Positions 23,549-33,789 of a stretch of 64,000 nt of DNA are shown here, in pieces (within the stretch, counting starts at the first letter, position 1; each line of letters begins with the position of its first letter). This stretch comes from Monosporascus cannonballus (lineage: Eukaryota > Ascomycota > Sordariomycetes > Xylariales). The notes under the pieces were generated by a model, which saw only the letters and a program-made list of their open reading frames with translations, searched no databases and was not told where the DNA came from. The stretch lies in NCBI GenBank assembly GCA_004154925.1, contig QJNS01000212.1, positions 1 to 64,000 on the forward strand, read 5' to 3'. A program made the position numbers and the translations under genes.

Positions 23549-23956
23549 ATGTCCGAAAACAACTCTAACCAACAGCCCTCTCTCGTCGGCGGTCACGCCG
23601 AGTACGTCAAGGGCGCGGCAGAGGTAAGTTAAAGCAGCGTGCAACGAACGGGTCAGGCCATCAAAAAGCACTGACCCGGCTCTTAAAACACCCCCGCCGC
23701 CGAAGTGCGCGGGAGCGGACGAACATGGCTAACCCCCGCAACCAACCAGTCCACCATCGGCAGCGTCACGGGTTCTCATGCCTGGACGAGCTCCGGCGAG
23801 CAGGCCAAGGCCCACGCGGTCGACACCATGAAGGCGGCGGGCGAGGCTCGCGACCCGGCCACTCAGGGGTACGGCAAGGCCGAGCAGAAGCTCGGCGAGG
23901 TGACCGGCTGCGAGGGCATGGCGAAGGAGGGCGCGGCCTGCAAGAGGGCGGAGTAG
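23549..23956 (+). CDS. CsbD/Hmp1-like small stress protein
   Basis: Exon 1 (23549-23623) encodes MSENNSNQQPSLVGGHAEYV and KGAAE. The 126-nt intron (23624-23749) starts GTAAGT and ends ACCAG; exon 2 runs 23750-23956; total 93 aa. The sequence follows the fungal family that includes the Ustilago mismatch/cruciform-binding protein Hmp1 and CsbD-like proteins: SLVGGHAEYVKGA, then IGSVTGSHAWTSSGEQAKAH and a C-terminal YGKAEQKLGEVTGCEGMAKE. Members are small, hydrophilic and helix-forming, often abundant in stress or spores. The biochemical role is not established. Confidence 0.82.
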
Positions 23957-24200
23957 AATTCCACTTGAGAGATTGAAATGTATGAGTAAACATCGGCGTT
24001 TTACGGGGACTTCGTGATAAGCAAATTGCTGATTTTTTTAACACCTCTATGAGCCAATAGGATCCCTGTGGGCTGGCTGGCCGGCTCGCATCTTCTTCAG
24101 GGTCCCCCCCCCCCGGTTATCCTCTCCACCTAGTGAAATCGATGTGTCATTGTCATGCTGCCACGGCCTTAACCTGTGAGGTCATTCTTCCGCTTCGTGC

Positions 24201-25113
24201 TCAGGCTGATGATGATGATGGCTTCAACGCCTTAAACTCCTTCGTAATATTCGTAATAGCCTCTTCGACGGGCAACCTCTCCACGCTGCTCGCCCCATAA
24301 AACCCGTGCAGCCCCTTCACGCGATCGATAACGTACCGGGCATCCTCGGGCTTCGCGATGGGGCCTCCGTGACACAGCAGGATGACATCCGGGTTCACCT
24401 CGACCGCCGCGTCCCGGATCTCCCCGATCAGCGCGACGCACTGGTCGAGAGTCTTGCCGGACCGGGCGCCGATAGACCCGGACGTCGTGAGTCCCATGTG
24501 GGCGACGAGGACGTCGGCCCCGGCCGCGGCCATGCGCCGGGCCTCGTCGGCGTCGAAGACGTAGGGCGTGGTCAGCATGCCCTGGGCGCGGGCCTCGCGC
24601 ACGAGCGCCACCTCGTTGTCGTAGCCCATGCCCGTCTCCTCGAGGGCGCGCCGGAAGTGGCCGTCGACGAGCCCCACGGTCGGGAAGTTCTGGACGCCGG
24701 CGAACCCGAGCTCGCGCAGCTGGCGCAGGAGGCGCGGCATGTCGCGGAACGGGTCGCTGGCGCAGACGCCGGCGAGCACGGGCGTGCGCTCCACCACGGG
24801 CAGCACCTCGCCCGCCATCTCGAGCACCACGTCGTTGGCGTTGCCGTACGGCATCAGCCCGGCCAACGAGCCTCGGCCCGCCATGCGGTACCGCCCGCTG
24901 TTGTAGACGATGATCAGGTCGCCGCCGCCCGCTTCGACGAACTTGGCCGATAGTCCGATGCCTAGGTAGGTAGGCAATGTGAGCACCATCCCGCTCTCGG
25001 TCTTCGGGGGCTCGTTTCCACTAACCTGCTCCTGCGCCCACGATGATCTTCCCTTCGGAGATGGAAGCCCGCAGCGCACTGAGGGCTTCCTCACGGTTGC
25101 TTGGGCGTCCCAT
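24201..25113 (-). CDS. TIM-barrel protein, PEP-hydrolase-like (PF09370)
   Basis: Exon 1 (25026-25113, [20 protein letters not shown]...) joins exon 2 (24201-24961) over a 64-nt intron (GTTAGT...CCTAG), giving 282 aa. The junction reads [20 protein letters not shown], the conserved start of this barrel. Other marks: [72 protein letters not shown] and [15 protein letters not shown]. The fold is a phosphoenolpyruvate-mutase-like or aldolase-like barrel; no reaction has been assigned. It is the counterpart of the C-terminal half of the plant Tm-1 protein. Its neighbour, divergently transcribed 345 bp away, encodes the counterpart of the N-terminal half. GC content is markedly higher than in that neighbour. 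Confidence 0.9.
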
Positions 25114-25458
25114 TATGAGCTTGGCAACTTCAAATTTTATTAATTCTGCTTTTCCTGTTAGCTATTCTCGAACTGATAAAATCAAAGGCCTACCCGTCCA
25201 ATGTTGCCTTTTTGCTCAAGTAGAAAGATCTGGTGTTAATTCGATTACGTATATACCGAGACATAAAGAGATGGTCGGTGTCTGACGCAGCTGTAACGTG
25301 ATCTGGAAGACCTGCATTGCTTCGACATTATTAGGTCATAGGTATCACTTAACCCCTCCCCACATTATAGTGCGAATGCCTCCAGCATCCACGTATCTCC
25401 GGCCAATCTCAGCAACTCGACTATCAATGCTGGCCATGAAAACTGGATTAACGACAGG
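25114..25458. promoter_or_regulatory. Shared divergent promoter of the Tm-1-like pair
   Basis: 345 bp between two opposed ATGs (25113 and 25459). AT-rich near the barrel gene. No named factor site is evident. Co-expression of the two flanking genes is inferred from arrangement only. Confidence 0.55.
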
Positions 25459-26884
25459 ATGACAGCCTCAGAGAACATTACGGTGGCATTGGTAGGAACG
25501 TGTGACACCAAGTTACAGGAATTGCTTTGCCTCAAAAGACTCATTCTTGAAGCGGGGGCTTCATCCGTCATCTTGATCGACATTGGATTGCACCGAGTCC
25601 AACACGAGGGAATCGACGTTAGCCGTGACAAAACGCCGGCTTATGCAGCCCACCGGGAGGCAGAGCTCACGAAGGCGGATCGTGGTGGTTGCATCAAGAT
25701 CATAACGGAATGCGCCAGTCACTATGTACAGTCTCTGTACGAAGAGGGCAAGATACACGGCATTATCTCCGCTGGAGGTAGTGGCGGAACGACGCTCACA
25801 GCCCCTGTTATGCGCGAAGCGCTACCAATTGGCTTTCCGAAGCTCATTGTCTCGACCATTGCCAGCGGCGATACTGGACCCCTGGTTGGCGAGTCGGACG
25901 TCACCATGATGTACTCTGTGGTCGATATCGCTGGGTCTAATACATTGTTAAACCGAATATTTTCCAATGCTTCCGGTGCCATCGTGGGTATGGCTCGTGC
26001 ATGGGCGTCATCAGCGAAGGAGGATTCTAAGAAACAGAAGAAGAAAGTCGGCATCACCATGTTCGGAGTGACTACGCCGTGCGTCAACATCGCAAGAGAA
26101 GTGCTCGAGTCGAAGTACGGTTGCGAGTGTTTCATTTTCCATGCAACTGGGCATGGGGGCCGATCCCTAGAACGACTAGTCGAAGCAGGCCAACTCGACG
26201 CTGTGCTCGATGTTACAACCACAGAGGTTTGTGACCACCTAATGGGCGGCAACATGAGCGCCGGCGAGACGCGGCTTGAAGCAGCGCCAAAAGCCGGGAT
26301 ACCCTATGTCGTCTCAGTCGGCGCTACGGACAGTAAGCAAACCCCCCCGGAGCCGTCTCTTTAACCCCGCCCGATAATCCCAGTTCGAGAGTATGCATCT
26401 CTTATTCAAGCCTGGTATTGGGTCAAGGCTCATAGGGGTTCCTAGACACCTTAGTCCCTTACCCTATTGCCCGGACGCAATGCGTACTAACTCTAACCGC
26501 GTAGTGGTAAACTTCGGTCCTCGAGCTACCGTGCCAGATAAATATTCCAATCGACAGCTGTATCAGCACAACAGCATGGTGACTCTGATGCGAACAACGG
26601 CAGAGGAGTGCGAAATGGTCGGAGATTTCATCGCCAAGAAACTGAGGCGGTTCGCTCTTGATCAGAAGAGGGTTAAGGTTGTATTGCCTAAAGGTGGCGT
26701 CAGTATGATCGCAACGCCCGGAGCGCCTTTCGCGGCTGCAGAAGCTGATCGGGCTACTTTCGAGGCGATAGTGAGTGGTCTTCAGGGGACGGATATCGAA
26801 GTGATCGAAAGGAACGAAGCGATTAACGAAGAGGAGTTCGCTCAAGGAATTGCTAATACGCTTGCCGCCATGCTTTCTGCTTGA
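25459..26884 (+). CDS. UPF0261 (Tm-1 N-domain-like) protein
   Basis: Exon 1 25459-26332 and exon 2 26505-26884 around a 172-nt intron (GTAAGC, branch CTCTAACC, acceptor CGTAG) give 417 aa. Splicing restores VSVGATDMVNFGPRATVP, strongly conserved in the family. The N-terminus ITVALVGTCDTKLQELLCLK and the glycine loop IISAGGSGGTTLTAPVMREA, plus STIASGDTGPLVGESDVTMM and FHATGHGGRSLERL, are hallmarks of UPF0261/PF06792. The plant homologue Tm-1 binds nucleotide through this domain; the cellular role in fungi and bacteria is unknown. Proteins of this family occur next to, or fused with, the TIM-barrel partner found immediately upstream on the other strand. Confidence 0.92.
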
Positions 26885-28587
26885 TGTTCTCCGCTGGACA
26901 AACCCAGTTGAAGTTCAAGGCCACTTTCCGCGCAATTGCAATTGCAACAGGTTTTGGTATGTTATGTGTCCCTATCTCCGTATGATGACATGGTCTTCTT
27001 CGGCCGAAACAGGCTTGTGTCTCTATCTTTGAAACAGGCGACGTTCGGTGCCGTCCTCTATGCACTCCCTCGTATTCGTACAATTGCCGGAGGTCGTCGT
27101 GGTGAATTGATGTTGCTCCTCAATCAGAGCCCGCACGTGTGGTGCTCCGCCATAGAAGGCTGGAGCCCTTCGTCATGATGCCCGGTCTGCTTCCGATGGA
27201 AATTCTTCTCAGGTCTAGATCTAGGTACACTCAAGACCTAACCCAAAAGGTAAGTGAGCTGAAAAGATGAAAGCGGTGGTGTCATGTGCTGAATATCTGG
27301 CCGAAATATTAACGGCCCCCGGCAGGTTGCCTGCCCTCTAGCGCTAGGCCTAACTACCTATATTGCTGTACTGAAGTTCTAATTTGAATAGAACTCGAAA
27401 AGGGCATTGATGAAAAGTACCTGGCTAGGAAGTTAAACTTGTCCTACGACGTAGTACACACACATAAGATAGCGGGGGCTTCCTCACGAACATGATCAGG
27501 CCACAACCATATCTCCGAGACCAGTTATTTAACACCGTCCATGATCATGGCTCCCGACAGAGTTACAACGACTGCTCATATTCGCCCCTCGGCAGACCCG
27601 CATCTACACCCTCAATCATTATTGGCTACGGCGCATAGCACACACACAAAAGCATGTGCAGTGGACATGCATGAGGGGGTTTTTTTAAGTCAAACCTAAA
27701 ATTGTCCAGGGCTCTTTTGGTAGTTGAATATAGTTATCGGATGGGAAGTTGGGGCCGCTCATCCGACATTAGCACTGTAGGCAATATTTGTCGTCTGTCA
27801 TTTGTGATTAGACAACTGGCAGTAGGCTGGTAGCCCTTCTCCTATGATCCAGAAGACCCGAAATTCAGATGCCCAGATTCGAGACCAGCCCAAATTCAAC
27901 CTCATTGGCACCACGCCCACCTCACCCACCAGGACCCTGAAAAACAATCCCGGTCGAAAGCACTAAGGGTCCATCCAATTCGGGGCACCTTCAGCAAAAC
28001 GCTCCGGGAGGTGTATCCACTCGTCAGGACCCTTTCCTCCATCTGGAGACCTTCCAAAAGTTGTAACGATTTGCTCTCCCGTTCTGTGAAGCGTTGCCGT
28101 CTATCTATTCTTCGTACACTTAGGGCATTGATACGAGAGTCTGATAGCCTTCCAGTCACGGTTCGTACCGTGGCGCCGAGGTCCTGCTTCACCCTGGGTG
28201 TTTCGATTTTTTTTTTTTTAATTTTGTCTTTTTAGAGTACTTTGCCCTGCCCCTCATCGCGGTCTATATATGTATTCGGTGCGACTTTCGTTTCGTACGA
28301 CGACAAAAGTTGCGTGGTAGGATACGTCCAGCTGCCTTATCGTCTGTGGAAGCAGTCGCAGGACCAGACGACTTTTGCGTGCTACAACTGGTCCGATCGC
28401 GACAAAAAAATTTTATCCAAATACAGGACCAAGACTTACGTTCCCTTCGCCGAGGGTATGGACTCGCACTCACCCACTACAAATTCGGCGACTTATTACT
28501 AACACACGGTCCGATGAAGACTGCGCGTACGCCCCGCCCGGACCCTGAGTAAGAGGCTTGATAACTAGCAACCTTATGTGCCATACC
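26885..28587. other. Intergenic, no supported gene
   Basis: 1.7 kb with only short frames. A T-run (about 13 nt) sits near 28207-28220. The region just upstream of 28588 is the presumed SET-gene promoter. Confidence 0.45.
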
Positions 28588-30252
28588 ATGGACACCAGTT
28601 CAGATGAGGAAGTGGATTTGCGCATCCAATCCCTTCTCCGGGAACGACTGAAGTTGACAAATAAGCTTTTGACCAGTCCATATGACCTTATCCTCTATCT
28701 CGAAAGGGCAGTGGTACATACCCACTTGAGCTATCCCGACTTGGCAGCCGGCGATGCTTATAGAGCATTGCTGTTGACTGACGAGGTCCGCGATGAAAGC
28801 TTCGAGTATCATGCGCAAGCTCTTGAAGCTTTCGAGCAATACTCCCATGGGCCCTTCCCCAAGGTGCTCGACCATGGTACTCTAGCCTCGAGCCACCTTC
28901 GTTCCCTGGAAGGGAGCGAAACTCAAGACATCTCTAACTTTGCTTTACTCGCATCTATTAGATGTTATCAGATTCTGTCCTTGAGCCTTCTGTTATGCGG
29001 CTGTCTGAAAAGCGCTAGAAGCTTCTGCGATCGCGGGCTTTCCATCGTGCCGGATAACAAGGACCTCCTAGAGACGAGTGGCTATATCAATACATTTGCC
29101 GAACGCAGGACGCGAAGGCCTCTATCTCATGTGAATGACTTACCGGAGTGGGGCATGGTGCGACGAGAGGTATATCCTTGGAACGATCATGAGCCCGACC
29201 GCTTCTCCGATGAGTCTCTTGGCTTTCTCAACGGAGAGTTGGCCGAGATGGCACCAAAATGTGCTGTTCAGGTGTCGAAGCTCCCCGTCTTGCTCGACGG
29301 CGCCAGCCCCACAGATAAATACGACATTATTCCAACTTGCAACCAACTGGGTCTTTTTGCCAAGGAAGATATCGCGCCAGGAGAGGTCGTCCTTGAAGAA
29401 TATTCACTAGTGACAGCCAATAATCGTCTCAAAGAACCTGTCTGCGATGCCTGCAGTGGCGAGCTTCCAGCCCTGGGAAGCGAATCCACTGCTGTTAACT
29501 GTCCTGAATGTTATGACACGGTGTTTTGCGACCAATACTGCTTCAAAAAGGCGCAGGCTCTTTATCACCCAGCGGTTTGTGAGAGAGACGTCGACTCGAT
29601 TGCTAAGGACCCAGAAGCCAAAGATGCAGATGAAGCTCTTCACCTTCTATTGCTAGCCCGCATTCTAGCAATGGCTGCGCATCAAGGCATCCATCCTCTT
29701 CAAGTCAGTCAGATCAAATATATATGGGGTGACTTTGTAGCTTCTGCCGCCAATGAGATCGATTTATCACCCAACGCGGGCCCGCCTCCTGATTGGACCC
29801 TTCCATTTTCCTTCAAATATAATATCGAGTCGCCGCTTCACATACTTGAGAAAATGGATATCGACATCTACGCTACAATTGCTCACTACGATATCTGGGT
29901 GTTTAATACGCTTTACAGCAAATTTCGAGGAACCGCCTCCGCGCGCAAGAATCCAAGAGATGGACGGCCCGACGTTGCTGCAGTGCATCCGTTTTGGTGC
30001 TTAGCCAACCACGATTGTAATCCAAATGTCACCTGGGAATGGGGAGGTCGGATGGTGCTCTGGGCCAGAGAGAAGCGAATAGTCGGCGACGCGCCGGGAG
30101 GCATAAAGAAAGGCGAGGAGATCCTGAACCACTATTGCGACATCGAACTACCTGTGCAACAACGACGGGAATGGGCCAGCGGTAGTCTTGGTGGCTGGTG
30201 CATGTGCGCCAGATGCCGCCAAGAGGCCGCTGCGGAAGATTCTGCCAGGTAA
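28588..30252 (+). CDS. SET-domain protein with MYND-like zinc finger
   Basis: Single exon of 554 aa from ATG 28588 (context ACCATGG); an ATG 12 bases upstream is in frame and possible. The N-terminal 200 residues are helical and TPR-like (LERAVVHTHLSYPDLAAGDA; LLLCGCLKSARSFCDRGL). The SET core begins near GLFAKEDIAPGEVVLEEY. A Cys-rich insert (CDACSGELP, CPECYDTVFCDQYC, YHPAVC) has the spacing of a MYND-type finger. The core ends with WCLANHDCNPNVTWEW and KKGEEILNHYCDIEL, then a Cys-rich post-SET tail CMCARCRQE. The order TPR, split SET with MYND, post-SET is that of SMYD-like and fungal SET proteins; many of these are lysine methyltransferases, but the substrate cannot be told. The canonical NHSC is NHDC here. 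Confidence 0.88.
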   Translation: MDTSSDEEVDLRIQSLLRERLKLTNKLLTSPYDLILYLERAVVHTHLSYPDLAAGDAYRALLLTDEVRDESFEYHAQALEAFEQYSHGPFPKVLDHGTLASSHLRSLEGSETQDISNFALLASIRCYQILSLSLLLCGCLKSARSFCDRGLSIVPDNKDLLETSGYINTFAERRTRRPLSHVNDLPEWGMVRREVYPWNDHEPDRFSDESLGFLNGELAEMAPKCAVQVSKLPVLLDGASPTDKYDIIPTCNQLGLFAKEDIAPGEVVLEEYSLVTANNRLKEPVCDACSGELPALGSESTAVNCPECYDTVFCDQYCFKKAQALYHPAVCERDVDSIAKDPEAKDADEALHLLLLARILAMAAHQGIHPLQVSQIKYIWGDFVASAANEIDLSPNAGPPPDWTLPFSFKYNIESPLHILEKMDIDIYATIAHYDIWVFNTLYSKFRGTASARKNPRDGRPDVAAVHPFWCLANHDCNPNVTWEWGGRMVLWAREKRIVGDAPGGIKKGEEILNHYCDIELPVQQRREWASGSLGGWCMCARCRQEAAAEDSAR

Positions 30253-31822
30253 TGGCCGAGCTGCGGTTACACCATAGTTGAAAATAAACGAGCGCCGAGA
30301 CTGGTTCTTACACGATTATACACGTGTCGTGTTTGCCGACTCGGGGAGACCAGCCACTTCGGCCCCATGTCTTCCTACCTGGCAAAGTGTATATACGTTT
30401 GCAAGGTCAACTTCGGCGGGGGTCGTGCACGGTGGCTCAGACAAGCACAACATTGGCATCAAAACCGCAAGGACGCGCCGTTCTGCCGAGATCCCTACCA
30501 ACTGCGTCACGGTCCGAGGTATACCACAGCCAAGCAGGGAAGTGCACGAGGCTGACGTGGCGGGACGAATTTCCAACCACGCCTCTCCTCTCCTTACGCA
30601 TAAGAGTTGGCTTCTCCATCCCCATCAAGCAGAAGTGGAAACGACTTAACAGGGAAACCAACACGAAGCTGCACACGAAGATAGGCATATCTCATTCAAC
30701 CTCGAAGATTTTAAAAATGTAAAATAGCTTAAAATTTAAATAAAAATATATTTCGCCACTCTTGCTGGCCATACTATGAATGCAGTTGAGCTTGCGAAGG
30801 GGCGGCCGCGCTCTGAGAAACCGCCGTGATTGTAATAGTTCCATTGTGCCCGCAGTCGACATACGTCGAGTATGTAGATAGAGTACCCCTACGTGCCCGG
30901 TAACCATCGCGTATGGGATCGAGCGCTACGGAAAGTTCGCCGGGGAACTGGCCAGTAAGGACGAGGCTCGATGTTTTGCCATTTCTTACTACCTGCCGAA
31001 AACGGGGCCAGGAGGTAGGAAGTCCTTCAAGACACGGAGAGCCATTCATCTGAAGTGCTCGGAGTCATTCGAATCCTGATCAGGGGGTTCAGGGGCGCAT
31101 TTTGTACCAGATGGTTCTACACAAATACATGCATACTCCTTGACCTAGAGGCAACCACGACGCTTGTTTCTTGGTGGGTGACGGGGTCTCCCTTGGTAGG
31201 TGGGGATTTAAGAAACCGTGCATGTACCATTCGCGTCCGGTTCCGATGGCGAAAAACCCAGCCAGGAGCGATAGCACGACAAGAGGGCGAGTGTCGGGTT
31301 GGGTTTGCTGATATTGCATGCAATAGAGCTGGCATCATCTACTGCTACTACCACGGCAACGTAACTTAAGTAAGTGCTTAGATAACCCCACAGCACAACA
31401 GGAAGGGACATAATCGACACACGTAGCCAACACTAATTTGAAAAAAGCATCTGTCGAATTATACTGCTGCTGCACTATCATAACATAGGGTTTTGAAGCA
31501 ATGTTGGTTGTTGAGGGGCGAACGAAAATAACAACAATCAAATGCCCAGATGGGCGATAGGGGTTCCCAGCCTCAATCAACAACAATCACCCCTCGTTGG
31601 CTCAACCACGAACCAGACCAGCTTTTATTTCTCGGCAGGCTCGTCGACCCAGCTTTGGAAAGTAAAGAGTAAAGAATTTCCATGCCCTCCTAGCACGCAC
31701 AAACACGTACACGCAAAACGCCCGATTCATGTTCGTCATCCGACCATTCTGTACAACCGTATCGTATGTTCTCGAAAATAAGCCCCATCCATTCCGTCCT
31801 TACTCGTCCACGCGGACCACAA
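30253..31822. other. Intergenic between SET gene and pacC 3' end
   Basis: About 1.6 kb; an AT-rich patch lies at 30700-30765. No gene, RNA or repeat supported. Confidence 0.45.
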
Positions 31823-33789
31823 TCACGACAGCGGAAGGGCGGGGTACGCGGGCTGCGAGGGCGGCCGCGCGGGCGAGTCGACCTCCATTGACGAATGGTG
31901 CGACGAGGCAGAGGGGCTATCGGCCTCGTACTCGCCGCGCCGGAGGCGGTCGATGACGTACTCGCGCAGGTACTCGATGACGCGCACGTTCTCGAGCCAG
32001 GCCTCGTACGCCTGGTCTTGCTGGTTCTCACTGTTGCTCGCCTCGGACTCGGCCGAAGGTGAGCTGACGGACGAGACGGCCGACTCGGACGCCTTCGGTG
32101 TCGCTGAGGACGCGTCGCCGCGGTCCACGACGATGGCGGGTCGCGGGCCCGCGCTGGCGCGCTGCAGCATGCCGCCGGAGTAGCGCCGTCTGGGGTCTGA
32201 GTCGAAGTTCGGTCCCAGCGTCGAGGTCGCCGACTGGCCAGGGTAGCCCGAGGTCACGGCGGGCAGGGTGGGGTACAGAGCCGATGTGGTGGAGCTGTGG
32301 CGTGACGTAGGCGACATAGCAGACGATGAAGCAGTCGGCGAGTGCCCCGATGTATAAGAAAGCGCACTAGACGGAGGCGTGGCAGTTGGCGTACCGTTCG
32401 AGTGAGTCGAAGATACGGCAGTCAACGGCGAGGCCACGTGAGCAGCTGAGTACGGACCAGCTCCAATCGCCGACTGAGGAGGTGCCGCAGAGTGCGGTGG
32501 AGACTGGCTATGACGGAAGTTCAGCGGCAGGTAGTGAGAGCCCGGCTGATGGACACCAGCGGCAGCTGCTGTGTTGGAATTCTCGTAGACGGTGCTCTGC
32601 ATCTGTTCCAAGATCTGATCGATCTGAACTAGGTCGCTCTTAGTGCGGATGTTCGGCATGGGGGGTAGAGCGTAGTGCTGCTGGTAGGGGCCGTGACCCC
32701 CATGACCGTCGACAGCAACGACGGCAGGTGCTGGTAGATACTCCGCCGGGAGCGATCCCGAGTGAATCGGCAGAGCACCGTGCAGAGGCATCAACCTCTG
32801 ACCGACCTGCGCATAGGAAGCCGGGTCGAGCTGGCGACGCTTGGCGTCACCGAAGAAATCGTTTAAAGCATCGTAAGCGCGCTTGCGGCTATCAAACTCG
32901 GCAGCGGCAGCGTGGTATCCCATATGGTCACCTCGGCCACCCAGTGGCTGGTAATACATTGGGCCGCCAAACGAATGCCCATGGTGCTGATAGTAACTGC
33001 TATGACCATTGGCGGGGTGGGGCGGCTGACCAAAGGTAGCCGAGTTAGTACGGATCTGGCCATTGTGATCATAGTAGCTAGAGGGAGCTGAGAGGCAATA
33101 TTAGCCTCGAAGGAAAACTGGGCGGTGGGAAACGAGCCTGTTCGTACCTTTGGCTTGAGTTCGAAAACTGCCGTTCATACCACCATGTTGATCAGGAGAC
33201 CGGACCAGCACCGAGTCGTCGGCGTGGGTCTGAATCGTGTTAGTCACTCAAGTGGGCAAAATCACCATAGATGGTGAAGGAGTAGCACATACCTTGACAT
33301 GCTTCTTTAGATCCTGGGGTCGCTTGAAGCTCTTCCCACAGAAGTCGCACTTGTGTGGCTTGAGAGGGACATGCACACGAATATGCGAGGTAATATGATC
33401 TCGCTTGACAGTAGTGGTCCGGCATTGATTCCACTGGCACGTCAAGTTGAGGTTGTTGGTGCTCTTGCGACCGACATGTTTCTCGCAAATGTGCTCCTGG
33501 AAGGGGCGTCAGCTCACAAATTCTCACGTGCGCGTTTTATCACGCGATTGAATACCCAAGGGGCACCAGTGATGCTTGCACTTACATAAAGAGTCTCGGC
33601 GGTGTTGAACTTTTCAAGGCAGTTATTCCAGTGGCAGATGAGAGACTCATCCGTAGCGGAGGCGCCTGACTGGGACGTAGCAGTTGTGGTGGTCGAAGTC
33701 GCCGGCGTGGTGGCGCTAGAGGTCGAGCTCTCACCTCCCGACTGGGCAGCCGGGTTGGTGTTCTCTGCAGGCGCCGGAGGGGCAGACAT
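31823..33789 (-). CDS. pacC: pH-response transcription factor PacC/RIM101
   Basis: Four exons: 33586-33789, 33293-33496, 33148-33229 and 31823-33087, with introns of 89, 63 and 60 nt, all GT...AG; 584 aa. Three C2H2 fingers run across exons 1-3: [20 protein letters not shown] (about 52-77), [20 protein letters not shown] (about 86-108) and [20 protein letters not shown] (about 116-138). These match PacC nearly residue for residue. The region [19 protein letters not shown] and the C-terminal [20 protein letters not shown] are conserved in fungal PacC. Two YPxL motifs, YPTL (about 435) and YPAL (about 578), fit the PalA/Rim20-binding sites that flank the processing region. PacC is cleaved under alkaline conditions and then activates alkaline genes through GCCARG sites; a dense cluster of these lies in its own upstream region. 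Confidence 0.97.

Noticed and set aside
24306..24953. 215-codon plus-strand frame opposite the TIM-barrel gene
   Set aside because: Antisense shadow; no domain, and it lies wholly within a well-supported exon.
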